Below, one piece after another: positions 10,778 through 24,111 of a stretch of DNA of 64,000 bases; positions within the stretch are counted from its first letter, which is position 1; every line of letters starts with the position of its first letter. Both the position numbers and the translations under genes were made by a program. The notes beneath the pieces were generated by a model. It was given only the letters and a program-made list of their open reading frames with translations, did no database searches and was not told the origin of the DNA. This stretch comes from Hysterium pulicare CBS 123377 (taxonomy: Eukaryota > Ascomycota > Dothideomycetes > Hysteriales > Hysteriaceae): NCBI GenBank assembly GCA_000467715.1, contig AJFK01000502.1:62001-126000 (forward strand), given 5' to 3'.

Positions 10778-13718
10778 TGCGACAACCGAGAAGTATCTTG
10801 ACGAGGCTAACCTCACAAGTTAGAGGAGAGCAAGCAAAAAGAACCACAATGAACCCGAGACTCAAAAGAGCAGCCCAGGTTGCACAAAGCGGCACAGTGG
10901 CCGGGGTATATTGGCCCCAGTGAGATTACCCGCAGGGCAGGACGGTGTTTGAGCTGGTGAGTAGAGAATTTCCAGGTTGCAATCCAATATACTTATACAG
11001 GTGCTGTAGGATTCCACGTGGATATGGAGCGCGCATGGAGCCCATCGCGCGCAACGACACGCCATGCAGAAAGCCACAACATTTCCAATAGTCCGTTCCG
11101 GCAGTTGTATTTGGCGTAGTGAAGCTCTTCGCGAGGCACGTTGCCACTGTGATTTGAGAGATTTGACCGTAATAAGCGATGGGCTGAGCATGTTCTGGCA
11201 TAGCCCATGAATTCTTTCGATCAGCGCGCTCGAAGGATTCGGATTCGGTCCTGTTCAAGAATTGCGTGGTCCTGGGATACAGGGTTAGTTTTATTGGAAA
11301 TGTTGCAATAGGATACCAGTGCCGCGTTACCCCAGGGCTCACGGTTGCGGCTTGAAAGTACCATCCTGGATCGGCGTGCTTTCCCCCCCCAAGGGTGTTG
11401 TTGCAGGACCGACTAGCTGTAAACGAGTTGCATGGTCAGCCACTGTTCTGGAATGTCTTCGTTTGTTCTCGCCTTGCTCGACCTGGACTGAAAAGGGTCC
11501 AGGAGACGCAAAGACATGATTCAGAAATACCAAAACGGAGGCCCCTGGAGAGTCGTCTTTCTAGACGACAAGTTCGGAGACCATTTTGCGAAGCGCTGAG
11601 AAATTCAAGCCACTTCTATTGAAAACTCAAAACAAGATCTCAGGAGTGAGCAGCTCGCGGGGATCCAGGATCCAGATGTCAGACTATTGTTCTAGCCCTG
11701 TTGCAATGCATTGGTCTGTGGCGAAAATAGATTGCACAGTGGGATGGGTGTGAAGAGCAATCAAACTCTTGCGCAAGCTGGGACAGTGCCCCAGCGTCAG
11801 GAATCACTTGAGACGAGAACAGCTTTTCAGCAAGGCTCTGAGGCTGGTCTTGTACCTTCAGTTCAGCCATGCAATACGTGGGAACGTGGGAAAGACCTTG
11901 TTGGGTCCTTGTTTTGCGAGGAAACGAGAATCCCGAGTCCTGCAACCATGGGGGCCGAATTGACGCCGAATCACACGTTTTCGCGTGATGTTGACATGGC
12001 TAGGCAGGAAAGCCTCAAATATCTATCCCAGCAGACGGGAATAGGACCGAAAGGGGCACGAGCCGCGGTGTGCGGAAGGGCAACGTTCCCGACACCGGTG
12101 AGCCGTCGACGGGAGGCAGCTTGGCAGTGGAGTCGGGAAGCGTGCCGACGAAGCCTCTCCTAGCCACTTCTCGGTGTGGCGGATCAAAGGGAGGTGAGAA
12201 GAGGTGCCGACGGGCTCCTTTAGGACAAGTGAAAGGCCGATAGCCATCGCTGGAGTCTGGCCTTGACACATAGCAACGAGAAAGAGACTACTTTGTACCT
12301 TCGTACCGACGATTCATCAGGGAATAGGTGCTGACCAGTCATTCTTCGAAGGCGTTGGCTGCGGTGCAGTGGGGATGGAGTGACGTTAGGTTCGAAGGGA
12401 CGCTGAGCCGAACGCTAAGCTGTGCTGTAGCGTAAGCGAGCCCACCTCTCCAAGTCCAATTCACCAGATTCTGCACAAGCCCGAAAGGACATCTCACCTC
12501 CGATTCAGCCTTCTCCACGTTGTCCGCCCCCTCTCATCACTCGCATACGGTGAACTTGCGTCCTCCCCACCAGTCCTTCCCTACATTTTTTCATGTGAAG
12601 CATTCCCAATCATATGTCTTCTCAGGCGAAATCCATATTGCCTAAATACTGCATCTGCACGTTACTGCACCCCTCGATTAGATGTCTACCATACAAATCA
12701 TGGCAGGGCCAATAAGCTGACTTCGTCCTTTTTCATGTTACAGAAGGCTGGCCCTATCAATCATGCGAATAGCACAAGCGGTTTCGCCTACGTACTAGGT
12801 ATGGGGCTCGCGTGTGTCCCTGACTCGACTCCCCACAAGAAACAGAAGCTTTCTGCTGGAACTTAAACAAGCTTTGAACAAGCATGAACGCTGCTCCGTG
12901 CCCAAAATTAACTTTCGATCCGATCCTGGCAACTACCTTCCTGAAACAACGGATATCTCTCTTTCTTATCTCACAGTTCAGCTTCAGCTCAAGCGAACCC
13001 GCGGAGTGCTGACGAGGCTCAGAACAAGCATACGAGAAGTCTGGCCATGATTTTACATTTCGGCCCGTTACAAACGCAAATGACGAAGTGGGTTCATGTC
13101 GACGGGCTCGGCAGGCTGACATGCTCTGCTCCTAGCCTTAACTGTAAAGTTCCACGAGGCGATGCGGATGGCGGCCGCCTCCTGTACAAGAGTCGAGACT
13201 GAGGGGCCATCTTTGGCGTGTTCTCTTCTACCGTGGCGTCAGGAACGAAGAATCACTCTTTTCCGTTACGGGTTTGACACCTACTAAAGTCTGATGGCTG
13301 GCTTTAGCCCAAACCTTGTTTGCAATCGACACAGCTTTGAAATGTCAGGCAAGAATATCACGCGAAGTTACTGTTGCGAATGTCCCCGGAACGTACCTTG
13401 TTTTCACACATCATAGCCCGCACCACGGCGATATGTGACTTAGTCCAGGCCGAATTGTCTTAATGGCCCATGGGTATATGGGATTTTACTTAGCACACTT
13501 CCACTTTCGTACCTAGGTATGCAAACCTGCACGTGCTAGCATGTTCTTTCCCGCCATCCACGAACCAAACGTTATGCACTTCATTTTTGAGATCTTCTTG
13601 TTGAGGCCCTCCTATTGCCAGTCACTCCTTGTTGTATTTAGGTCCCTGCTCCCCTCGTGGGTCTTCTTCATCGATTTTCTGCAGATCACGATCTGAGCTT
13701 GGGTCAACGCTGTTCGAC
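10778..13718. other. Gene-free stretch of 2.9 kb with one GC-rich segment
   Basis: Promoter side of both the tyrosinase (minus) and the 7TM gene (plus). Several frames of 60-150 codons exist but none shows a family or a splice series. The part near 11.95-12.27 kb is GC-rich and rich in self-complementary words and is described separately. No transposon ends were recognised. Confidence 0.45.
11980..12275. other. GC-rich segment with hairpin potential, identity unknown
   Basis: On the plus strand, CGGTGT and ACACCG flank a short insert at about 12068-12100. GTCGG pairs with CCGAC near 12132-12149, and GCCAC pairs with GTGGC around 12163-12181. The minus strand is open in two overlapping frames (82 and 84 codons) without known homology. 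It could be a structured RNA, a decayed coding segment or chance. Confidence 0.25.
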
Positions 13719-15338
13719 ATGCCAGACCGGACTTCAGGTACGCAAACAGCCTTCGAGAGGCAGGCAGCGCCTATGCCCTCCATGTCTCCGGACTACATCA
13801 ACTATACAAACGCTCCCCAAATCCTATCGATAACTGGTACCTTCTATACTATCGCACTTATCGTAGTCCTACTGCGCGTCTATGTCCGGATTTTTATGCT
13901 CAAAATCTTTGGGCTGGATGACTATATCATGGTGTGGACAATGGTGAGTAGTCTTTTCATTCTTACAGATCTGAAATTGTGTTCAGAGGAAATCTCTCTC
14001 TGAGTTGTTTGGTGTATAATTTGCTTTGGTGGTCAAGGTTCCTTTAAGCTTGATCTTAGTAGTGCTTTCTTGAGCACAAAAAATGTATACGAAGGCACCC
14101 ACTGACTTGTTAATAAGATCCTTACGAGCATCGTCTTTGGTTGCTTCGTCGGAGAAACGCGCGTTGGTGGAATGGGGAAGCATTTAATGGTCATAACGTC
14201 ACACCCATACATGTACATGATGCTCAACAAGCTCATGTACGTCCATGCTCTTCTCATCATGGTAGCCGTGTCATCCGTCAAGATATCCATTGCGATATTC
14301 CTGACACGTCTTTCGACGAAACGGGCTTACAAAAGGACCATGTACGGTATCATTGGTAGGTTAAACCCTCAACCCCGCATTATCTCTCCCAAGACCTATA
14401 TCGGACCTATTATTGACCGCGAATTTATGCGCAGCATTTTTGATGGCTTTCACACTAGCATGCGCATGTAGCCTGATATTTCAATGCATTCCGGTTGCAG
14501 CGGCTTGGGATAGCTCTCTGAGACCGCCTCCTTTCGGAAAGGGCAACGCGAAGTGTTACAATTTGAACATCTTTCGCGGTCTTGGCTTGATGAATAGCTG
14601 TACGTCATATTTCTCGTATTGTCATCTCCTCCTTTCTGCTCGTTGGAAGCTTTGATCTGGACCCTAAGACTAATAGTTTGCATAGCTGTGAACATTGCGA
14701 CTGATGTCCTCTTTGCTACACTCCCTATTCCGCTGATTTGGCAACTCCAACTCAACAACCGTACCAAGGTCTCCCTTATCGCTGTTCTGTCCCTCGGCTA
14801 CTTCGCCTCCGCTGCCGCGATCGTCAAAGCCATCTCTCAATGGAACGTTCTCTTTGACCCGGACTGGACAGTTCATGACAGCTTCAATGTCTGGAACTGG
14901 ATCGAACTCACCATCGGAATTACCGCCGCCAGCTTACCCAGCTTAAAACCGCTATTCAAATGGCTCCTGGAATCAGCCTCAGCCCTTACAAGCGGGAGCC
15001 GGGGAAAGACGAACAGAACTGGTTACGGGATGGGGTATAAGCGCAATTCAAGCTTGGGATATCTCAAAGCGAAAGACGATACATCTGATAAGTCAATCGG
15101 TCTACAGTCACTTGAGAGTCGGACTGATGACTCGACACCGGGCGCCAGCTCCAAAGGCCCTTACGATGTGAGGGTGACGGGGAACACCGCACAACCCATG
15201 GGCAAGGACGTGGAAGATGCGAACTGGGAGATGGATCGAGCGAAGAAGAGCGACGACTCGATATTACCGCTTCAGAGGCCCGGGCATGGGCCTGGGAACA
15301 ATGGAATCATGATGACGAGGGAGGTGCATGTGTCGTAA
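13719..15338 (+). CDS. Rhodopsin-like (SAT4/PTH11-related) 7TM integral membrane protein
   Basis: Exons 13719-13943, 14118-14355, 14435-14599 and 14686-15338 join in frame to 426 aa. Family landmarks appear in order: GLDDYIMV after TM1, CFVGETRVGGMGKH before TM3, a TM3/TM4 pair around ALLIMVAVSSVKISIAIFL, then NIATDVLFATLPIP and LNNRTKVSLIAVLSLG, and a last helix ending in SLPSLKPLF. A hydrophilic C-terminal tail of about 120 residues is probably cytoplasmic. These proteins form a large ascomycete family, some of which act as receptors in plant infection, but ligand and signalling here are unknown. The start is the ATG at 13719; the frame extends upstream in UTR-like sequence. No CFEM domain is visible. 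Intron 1 is long for this window (174 nt). Confidence 0.88.
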
Positions 15339-18300
15339 AAAGCCACCGATATTGAGGTTCCCTGAACGACTTTGGAACGGCTGTCATATTCGATTCGGTT
15401 TAGTTTAAGAAGAGATGAACTATTTCGTATGTTCCGTGGAACCAGCAAATGCATCTTGTACCAGGCGCAGAAAGGATAAAAGGCTCCCAAGAAATCGGGG
15501 GTACAAATTTTGGATTGCTTTATTTTCCCCCCTGCTTTTCTGGCGCGCCAATTGTTATCCCAGAGATACCCTTCATAAAAAGCCAATTCGATTCTAGATA
15601 CTTTGACAGCATTGCAAGAAATACAATTGATTCAATCGAAGAGATTGTTAGGTATCAGTGAACCATATCGTGACGGACACTCCCCCGCACACGCCCAATA
15701 TCATTCCCCTCATCAAAAACCAAGGATCTCAGATCCTGCAAGAATCTCATTAAGATCGTGTGCACCTGCATTTCCCCACGCTGTTGTGCGACCCCGCCTC
15801 CGGAGTATTAGGCTGTGCGACTCGAACTTACCCGGAACTGGGGGTGTTACATAGGTGGGCATATTATAGTGGTCCTGCATACAGAAACCAAGCAGGCAAG
15901 TAGTTGCGTGCTTTGCTTGAGGGCGTTTTGTACACAGATGCAGGAGAGATGGTGCGGGATGGAAGGGAGGAGCGGGTAAATTGAGGGGATTTTTAGTTGC
16001 ATGCTGATGAGAGGAGGAAGAGAGAGGTCTTGTTCGTGTCTCATGTACAATGATGCTTTTGATAATAAGAATGGACGAGCAGCTTATCTATGCGGTACAC
16101 AAAGCGTTAAAACTCACTACAACTCACCCTTCAACTCTCTCAATGATCAAGCAATAGCGAACCAGAGCTCTACCTTACCGATATGTCCCAGACAACGACG
16201 TCATCTTCAATATTTGCAGTCCCCTCCAGTCCATACCTACCAAGCATTCCCCATACCTATCTAACCACAGCATCATAAACTCATCTCAACCTCGAGAACA
16301 CCTCCCTATCTCCCCCAAGTGCCAACCTTAACACGCTCACATATCAGTGTAGGTCGATTTTGACTTTGTGCAAAATCCAAATCTTCGGTAGCATCACCCC
16401 AGGGATGTAGCTTGAAAGATTGCGGTTTGCAACCGATTGCGAATCGTTTGGGATCATGGGTTTTCGCCGTCCTGCAAGAGACAGAGACAGAGACTCCATA
16501 AAAGGACCGATGCGAGTCCCAAACGTCACACCGCGGCGCCGAAAGAACCAAAACGCCCGAAGCCGGCTCGGCTGCAGGCCCGGTTTTCCCGTTGACAGCG
16601 GAACAGAATACCATCAAAGCTCAAAGCTTGAATCCAGATTCCTCGGCGCCGTGGCTTGAGTCGTGAAAGCATGCAATCTTTCGTCATAGCACGGAATAAA
16701 TTTCGCGTATTCGCCTCTTTTAATTCACACTACTGTACCCCTGGCCCTGCATGTACTGATTCAGGGCAAAGGCTTGGCAAACGTGCTTGGCAATGGGGGT
16801 TGACGTGCATGGAAGGGGAACGTGGCAGCTTTTGCTTTTTTGGAACTGGGCATGGAAGAGGAGGGGAGGCCTGGATTAGGTGTGCTTCGTTCTTGGCTCT
16901 TGGCTGGACTGTTCTATGGTATCGCTCTGATGACCTGAGAACTGGGTTGGGCTGTTAGGTCGAAGCACCGAAGAAGAGTTTGGTAAGAATGCGGAGACCT
17001 TAGGCAGATTCTGTCTTGGCTTCAAAGTGGGGATTTTGGGTAATAGGTGATTTGTCTACACGGTCTTGACTTCATCGTGCATTCTGCTCTGCACGCGAGA
17101 CGCACGTGGTGGGTAATCGATGATTTGATAGCGCAGTAGAGGAGACGCAGGTACGGCGAGCATCTTCATAAGGCAAGCCGCGGACATAGTGGAAAGTTAC
17201 CAGCAGCAAGAACGCTTACAATCTACTATCGATGACGAAGTTGTGTTACTCTAGTACATGCATTACCGCCCAGCATTTCGTCTACTTGCCCAATCCATTC
17301 GTCTGAGAGTTCCCGGAGTCCTCGAAGGCACTGTCTAAGCTCATCATGACTTTGAACTTCAAGAAGTTGACGAGTATTTCACGTGTCGAAGAGGTATCTA
17401 AAGTCCGAGGAGAGAAATATTGGAGGATTCCGAAACGACGAATTTGTTTCGTTAGTGGTCTACTTCCACTTTCAATCTAGAGATTCAGCAGCCAGGTCTT
17501 CGAACAACATAAACATAGACCTCAGAATAGTGACAGTCTTGGTTGTTTCATACCTGCGTCCCATTAATTTTCACCTCCTCGGCGATGTCGATTGAGAAAG
17601 TGGATTGATACTTCATCAAGAAGACCTTAACCACCCCAAGTCCAACTTTCCCTCCTAGCTTTCCACGACAATCAACCTCCCCAACACCAAAGACAAAAGC
17701 CATCCAACCCACTCACACTCTCCAACCTTTGCAATCTCCCAATCTCAATCAATATAAGGGTCTTACTACGCTCGAAGAAGGCTTAGGAGCTCAGCAAAGC
17801 AACATCTCTCTGCGTATTACAGATTACAATCCACAAGGCAAGGAGGCCCGTTTCCAGTTGAGATAGCTCTTTGCTTAGTGACCACATGCGGCGGAGGAAA
17901 AAAGACGAGTACGTGGACGAAGAGTGGGTAAAGATATTTTCTTCGCGGGAGGGCGGGTAGTCGATGACGAGGTAAAAGAAATTCTCTGTAAGCTCGGGCT
18001 GATCGGAATCGAGACAGACCTAGGCCCTCGAAGTTCCCGGAATTTGTTAGATTCGTGGTGTTAAATTCCTCAATGGAGGGAGGTTTGAGAGGATGAGACG
18101 GGGTGGAGGGAGAACATGTATTTCTGGCGCGAAAGGGTTCTGCAGGGTATAGAGCGTGGGAAAGATCCTTAGATAGGAAAATTCAGTGTGAAGCAAGAGA
18201 AGAGACTGGATGTAGTAAAGTACAGTATATTACCTTTCATCGAGAAAATACCTCCAGCGACATCATCAATGCCCATCACCCTTGCAGGATAGAGACACCG

Positions 18301-18901
18301 TCAACGAATCCAGCTATCGTCACGGGCGAAAAGGAACAGTGAAGCTTTAGGTAGTTTCATACAGTATGCATGGTGCTACTGATAATAACATCAAGAAATC
18401 CACATCAAAATAAACATGCCCAATTAAACAAGAAAAATGCAACACTCACCTGCGTCTATCCATCCAGCCTTGTACTGTACAATCCCCGTAGCAGAGGTCC
18501 ACGCTAGAAAACCCTGGCGGTTCATGCGCGTCATTAGGATATCCTTGTATGTATGCAGTAAGTAGGTATATTTCGCCACTCTTCACCGTTCGCGTCTTCA
18601 CCGATCGGTCAGTCACCGGTCACTCAATGCAGGGTCTGGTTCCCCACCCGCAACGACAGACGTCGAATTAAAGTCTTTGCAACCATGTATCATGCGGTTC
18701 CTTTCAAACCACGAGGTGGCTCACTCTAGTCTCTGTTAAGTGTGTCACAAGGTCCAGGGTTAAATGTGGTTGCGTGTGTGTGATGTGGAGACTGTTGCAC
18801 AAGAAAAGGTAGAACGGTGCCGCGAACCGTCATATCGGGGTAGATAGATTCAAGGAACTTTGTATTATTGATGGAACTGCGAAGCCTTATATGTATACAT
18901 C
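15339..18901. other. Gene-poor stretch of 3.6 kb
   Basis: I see no gene with recognisable products. Around 17600-17765 there is a long C/T- and A/C-rich stretch ending in CAATATAAGG that resembles a fungal promoter, but only a short frame of about 25 codons (ATG at 17886) follows. A non-coding transcript is possible; nothing in the sequence proves one. Confidence 0.4.
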
Positions 18902-20376
18902 TTAACTCGATTTTGCTGCTGTACAATTCACCTCTTTCTCGATGCCTGGGATATTGTCACAAGCGAATTCATTCGTCCCCGATGGACTCTTGACTTGAAT
19001 ATTCGCCAGATTAATATTCGAGCAAACACTAGGACTCGAGCAGACTAGAGACCCGATTAGTGGGTTGTATTTCTTACTTGTGGTTCCGTAGAAATTGCGT
19101 ATGCTGACGTCGGAGATGGTCAGGTTCGCGGGGTGCTTGTTGCAAAGAGTCAAGTTGCTTGTCTCATAGCATTGGGTGATTTCAACCGCGTAGTCTACGT
19201 TGGAGAGCGTCATGGTGTCGTAGGTTATGTTTGAGACATGACCTAAGCCGCCGCCGCCTTGAAGGTCAGCGCTTCCAGAGGCAATGCCTGGCCAGACTTT
19301 GATACGGGCGCCGTCGGAAGCGTTTGACATGCTGACGTTATAAACCTGGGAAGCAGGGTTAGTCAGGTCTTTGTCGCTATAAAAGGGAAAGGGTTGACTC
19401 ACGTAGACATTCTTCACGATATCAACCTCTCCAACATATTGACCTAATGATCCAACGCTGATACCGTGACTTCCATTGCAGTGGAGATTCTGAACGACAA
19501 TATTCGTGCTATTTGGCTTGAATGACACACAATCATCTCCGTTATCAATGCGACTATTCTGAATCACGATATTATCACTCCGATATGTATCCCACCCATC
19601 AGTGTTCTTGGCCGTATTCTTGCTGGAGCTGAATCCACTGATAGTTATATTCGAGAAGACGACATTCGAGCTGTTGGCAACGAAATTGTAATATTGTGGC
19701 GAATATCGGAGGTTGAGATTCGAGATGGACCCGCCGTTCAATCCGATTGTGCCGAAAAGTATTGGTCTGAGAATGTATACGTTCTTGGCGTATAGATCAT
19801 ACCACACTTGACCGTTCCCATCGAGTGTGCCTCCGCCATACACATTCACATCCTCACCACCGAGCTGGAAGAAGGTAGTCGCGTTCTGGAAGATCTGCTT
19901 GAAGGAATGCGCCTGCCAGTAGGTGGTGTCGTTCGTGAACTGGACGTAGCCTTGGATATCTGATAGGAGCATCCATTCAGTAAGTGAGGCTCATGTTGTA
20001 TTCTTCATGACGTACCAATGTCAATATGCTTCAGGAATGTCAAATCCAATGCCGTGCCAATCGTGTACTGTGTGCCTTGCGAGAAGACAACATGACCACC
20101 ATTGTTGCACTGATTGACGGCATCCAGAATGTTATCCGAATCGTCCTTGCCGCCACCGTGACTCTTGACATAGCAAGTCTTGGTTCGGTCTGGCGAGATT
20201 GGGAATGACTTCCCAGGATGGTGAGGTGCGATGGGATGATTTGGTCGAGTGCTCGGCTTCTCCGACAGCTGTCCAGGCAGATGGGACTTGTACTCTTGCA
20301 GAGCAGGCCATGACGGCACAGCGAGTACTGCTGCAGCTTCAAGGAAAGCAATGACAAGGGGCGATCGGAAGAGCAT
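18902..20376 (-). CDS. Secreted exo-polygalacturonase (GH28)
   Basis: Exons 20016-20376, 19403-19959 and 18902-19345 on the minus strand join in frame to 453 aa. The ATG at 20374-20376 gives a signal peptide ([20 protein letters not shown]). The right-handed beta-helix motifs of GH28 are complete: N239-T-D241 in KNTDGWD, D262-D263 in GDDCVSF, H285 in NGSHGISVG and R320-I-K322 in ARIKVWPG. Exo-acting members remove galacturonic acid from the non-reducing end of pectin; the NTDGWDTY and NVYVYN forms fit that subgroup better than endo-enzymes. Intron 2 is 57 nt and in frame, so an unspliced reading would wrongly insert about 19 residues. Many N-glycosylation sequons are present. It stands alone between two gene-poor stretches. 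Confidence 0.93.
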
Positions 20377-23300
20377 CTCGACCCGGTTGCTGAGATGAGG
20401 TTGAAGGATGGTAGATGTCCAGGAGGCGACGAGAACCCATGGCGAAGTTATATGTAGGGTAATCAAAGCAAGAAGACATATCCTTGAGGGGTAGGAGATT
20501 TGGAGATTTTCCGTGAGGATATCGTGGATGGTTCCTGGATGAAGGATGAAGGTGAAGCTTAGGGCCATGTCTCCGCAGTTTTGTTTTCCCCGCGGCTCTT
20601 ACCCCAGACCAAATCCTCCACCCATCATGCCAATTGGTGGACATTTTCAACCCGCGACCATATAACTAAGGCTAGCAGCCGCTGGTGGATGATGCGGCTT
20701 CGGCAAAACCTGGTTGACTGCTTCCATTAATTCAACGTCAGTTGAAGCTGCCAGGCGAAATCTGTCACTGTCGAATTTGCTTCGGAGATGGCGATGCAGT
20801 CTAATCGAATATCGATTGACCGATAAGGAACCTGTCAATCGAATGCGGAGAGTTACACATTCGTCTTGCAATTGGATGCTGCTGAGCTGGCTTTTCCTTG
20901 TTAGTGAGTGATGGTCCTGATGGACTGGAACTCGATCGCGCCCACAAACCTGCGAATATTATATTTTACCTAATCGTCCAGATTCCTTCAGCCTGTTCCT
21001 CTCGAAGTAACCTCTCGGCTTCTTGTCAGCAGTAAAACGGACCTTCCGGCCTGGTGAACTGGCGCTGATAGGTTCTATCAAATGTCCCGGCGTCGGCACA
21101 ACCCTTCGGCATACCGCTATCAAAAGCAACGCTGTATGCGGCTCAAAAAAAAGGAATGCAACAAGGCAGCCCATTTTTCTGCATTGGGTGATGAATGCAT
21201 AGAATCGAATGCATCTCGTAAACAGATGATCATGAATCGCTCTTATCGTACGATTGTGGACCTCAAGACCCCTGGCTATTCAAGGATCTTACCCCCCCTT
21301 GATGCAATAAAAAGATGAGAGACGAGAACGATCCGCTCTTCCCCGCTGTATGTGTATACAATCGTGGCTGATGCATGCCACGTGCAGTAGTAGAAACCTC
21401 CTTGCATGATCGTCTAGATTCGCAACACCCAGCTTCAGTCCTTATCCGTATTCCCGCTTTGCAGGACATAGATTTACTGCTATTGTAGATCGCTAGCCGT
21501 ACTTCTTGTAGACAATACGGGCGATGACTCCGAAATTTCAGTACTTGAAGCTACGCGTGGTGAGGTGTCTTTTATTTAGGGTTGTTGATCATATAAACGA
21601 GGTATGTGACTGCATGGCCCAACATTCCGATGCTCTAATGTTGAGTGGCTCGGCCAGGTTCCCGGGTCAAGACGGCGTATGGGAACATGTGCCGCAACCG
21701 CTAATCATCACCAGGTTCAAGTCTTAGTCACCGCTGCACTTGACTGTTGATTGGTTTGTTTTCTTGTGGGAACTGTAAGTGACCAAGTTCAAGAGAATCA
21801 CTGCCCTATGGCTTGATTGACCGGCAGCGATGTCGGCTGAGAAACGATAAGAAGATGGCCAAGATAGTGAAATGAACGCGTGCAGAAAATGAGCAGGGTA
21901 TCTTGCATCTTGATAATTTGAAGCAGTGAATGTCACCCGGTGTACATGTACGTCGTGCCCAGTACCCCCACTTTAGCTTTCGTGGATACATGCAGAATCT
22001 GTGGGGGGCAGGCGACCACTGAAACTGAGTTGAAGTTTCCAAATACGAGATTGAATTTGATATCGTTCAATGTGGCTTCGATGATCTGAATAGCTGTAAT
22101 TGCCTTAGCCACAGGCTTGACGAGCCATGTGATGGTGTAACAGAATGCGGCACCTTAGACGGCCTGAGAAACATTGGCCTTCCTTCAGGCATAACTGTAT
22201 ACTGCCCGAAGCGAGATGTCATCCAGAGTATCTGACAACACTACCATGGTGTAGGGCCGGCCGGTGGCTGTTTCCAGCGACTTTCTAGGGGTCCTTGGAA
22301 GCTATCGGTTTTGGTGGCCAGTATCGACCACTGGTATGATCAAAAGATTTTGTGCTTACGCTCGTAGGTCACCCCACGCCCCTAAGGTGTACAGCAGGCT
22401 GCATGACGAAATTGGATCCACGCAGGTGTCCATGTCGGGTCGGCGAATTCTTTTGTGTAACCTGTGCTTACACGTTACGTGGGATCTGGAACAACTGTAG
22501 CCGGAGACAGAAAGTAATAGGGACTCTGGACGAAGGCAGTCCTCGACATTGCATAGAATCGCCATCCATGTTCGGCTGTGTTGCCGCATACAATGGTCTT
22601 TGGGTTGACTGAACCAAGGTGGCTTGCAGCTTTCAAAGATTATGGCTTTCAAACGTCTTGATCTATTGCGCGGCGTTGAGTGCACCTGAGCTCGCTTCGA
22701 TGATCTCCAACACTTTTTCCAATCGTTTGGGGGTGGTCAAGTGAAAATGCTTGAGATAGAATGCGAGGGAAGCTCGGATCAGTGGGCTTCAAAGTTGGCT
22801 CTGAAGAATTTATTACTCCTTTCATTCGAAAACCAACACCCAATTCTGGGCAGTGTCCTTGTCAACTAATCCCACTGTTTAATAGCTAGTACCATTGCTC
22901 TGAGGAGGAGCCGCACAGCTTCTTACCTAGGAACGAAAGAAGTATGATACATAATGCGTCCTCCAGACTGCACCCTAATCTCAGCCGACGATGTCCTACT
23001 TCCTAGTTGGTATTGTCGTCATTTCTAGCATCCCGTACCGTCTAGCTTTTCAAATCGTACGATAGCTGCTCTAGGGGGCGGATACGGTTGTTGTTCAAGT
23101 TAGTCTCCGACACCTATTGGCTCGGGGGCGTCCCTGAATTGCGATCTCTCAGATCCTTATTCGAGACCTGGATCTAAACATGGGCGCCCCAGTATAAACA
23201 AGTGGAATGTTTGCGGTACGGTCCGCTAGTGGTTCCACGTACAGCTCAAGGCTGATCCGCAGACCATACCCATGGCCCAGTGGCGCCAGTGAGGTTGGCT

Positions 23301-24111
23301 GTGATGCAAGCTAAGGAAGCTGAATTGATGAAAACTGTTAGTATGTTGGGAAGGAACAACAAGTCGTACATCCACTTCGCATGTATAGCGCTTGTATCAT
23401 GGTTTCTTATGGTGCTATAGCTTGAAGCGGTGTTCGAGAACTTGGTAGATCCTGAACGTTTTGTGTGCTGTGCGGAGGTGCTGAGGTGAGCTTGAAGGAC
23501 CAAAAAAACATTCCGGATGGGGATACTGGAAACGAAAATGCTACAGCTTGGAAGCGCTGTAAATACTTTGCATTAGCAGTGCTTCACGTTGGGGACCTTG
23601 GAAAAGAGTATCCGAGAAATTGCGCTCAAGGAAGTAGCAAACGTCGCCAAGAATTCATGACATAAACATCGTGAACCTCTATGCCCAAACTTCCAAACGT
23701 CCATCTAAAATCCAAAGCCTTAGATACATGAATGATGATTTAGTACAGAATCGTACAATATACATTTGGAAGTCTGTCCTCGTTGGTCGCGTCGCACCCT
23801 CGAAGCAATTTGACATTCATAGAAGCAGGTTCATAATCTATAAACGTGAAGCAGTGGAAGCCCAGGAAGCGCCAAATACAATGCATAACGAAAAGAAAAA
23901 CCTGGCCGAAGTTGAGTCGTAACGCTCGTATCATATCATGAATGATTTTTTTACCCCGGTATGAAGTCCGACAGGAAAAAGAGATGACGACGTCCCGTTG
24001 GATCCGTGCAAGATTCGCAGATGACAATGAGCCGCGCTGTCCAGAACAACCAGAACCGAAATAGGAGACATCTGAAGAGAAAGCGGGATATAGCATGTTT
24101 CCATTTTGCTA
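20377..24111. other. Gene-poor stretch of 3.7 kb
   Basis: This contains the upstream region of the polygalacturonase and, at its right end, the 3' flank of the forkhead gene. Frames of 60-118 codons are scattered over both strands with no recognisable product and no consistent splice signals. I see no terminal repeats or transposase-like sequence. Confidence 0.45.

Noticed and set aside
12023-12271. Antisense-of-rRNA type ORF in the GC-rich block
   Set aside because: I compared the nucleotide sequence from memory with fungal large-subunit rRNA and found no matching segment.
21650-21730. tRNA-like T-arm word GGTTCAAGTC
   Set aside because: No acceptor stem or anticodon arm can be drawn around it.
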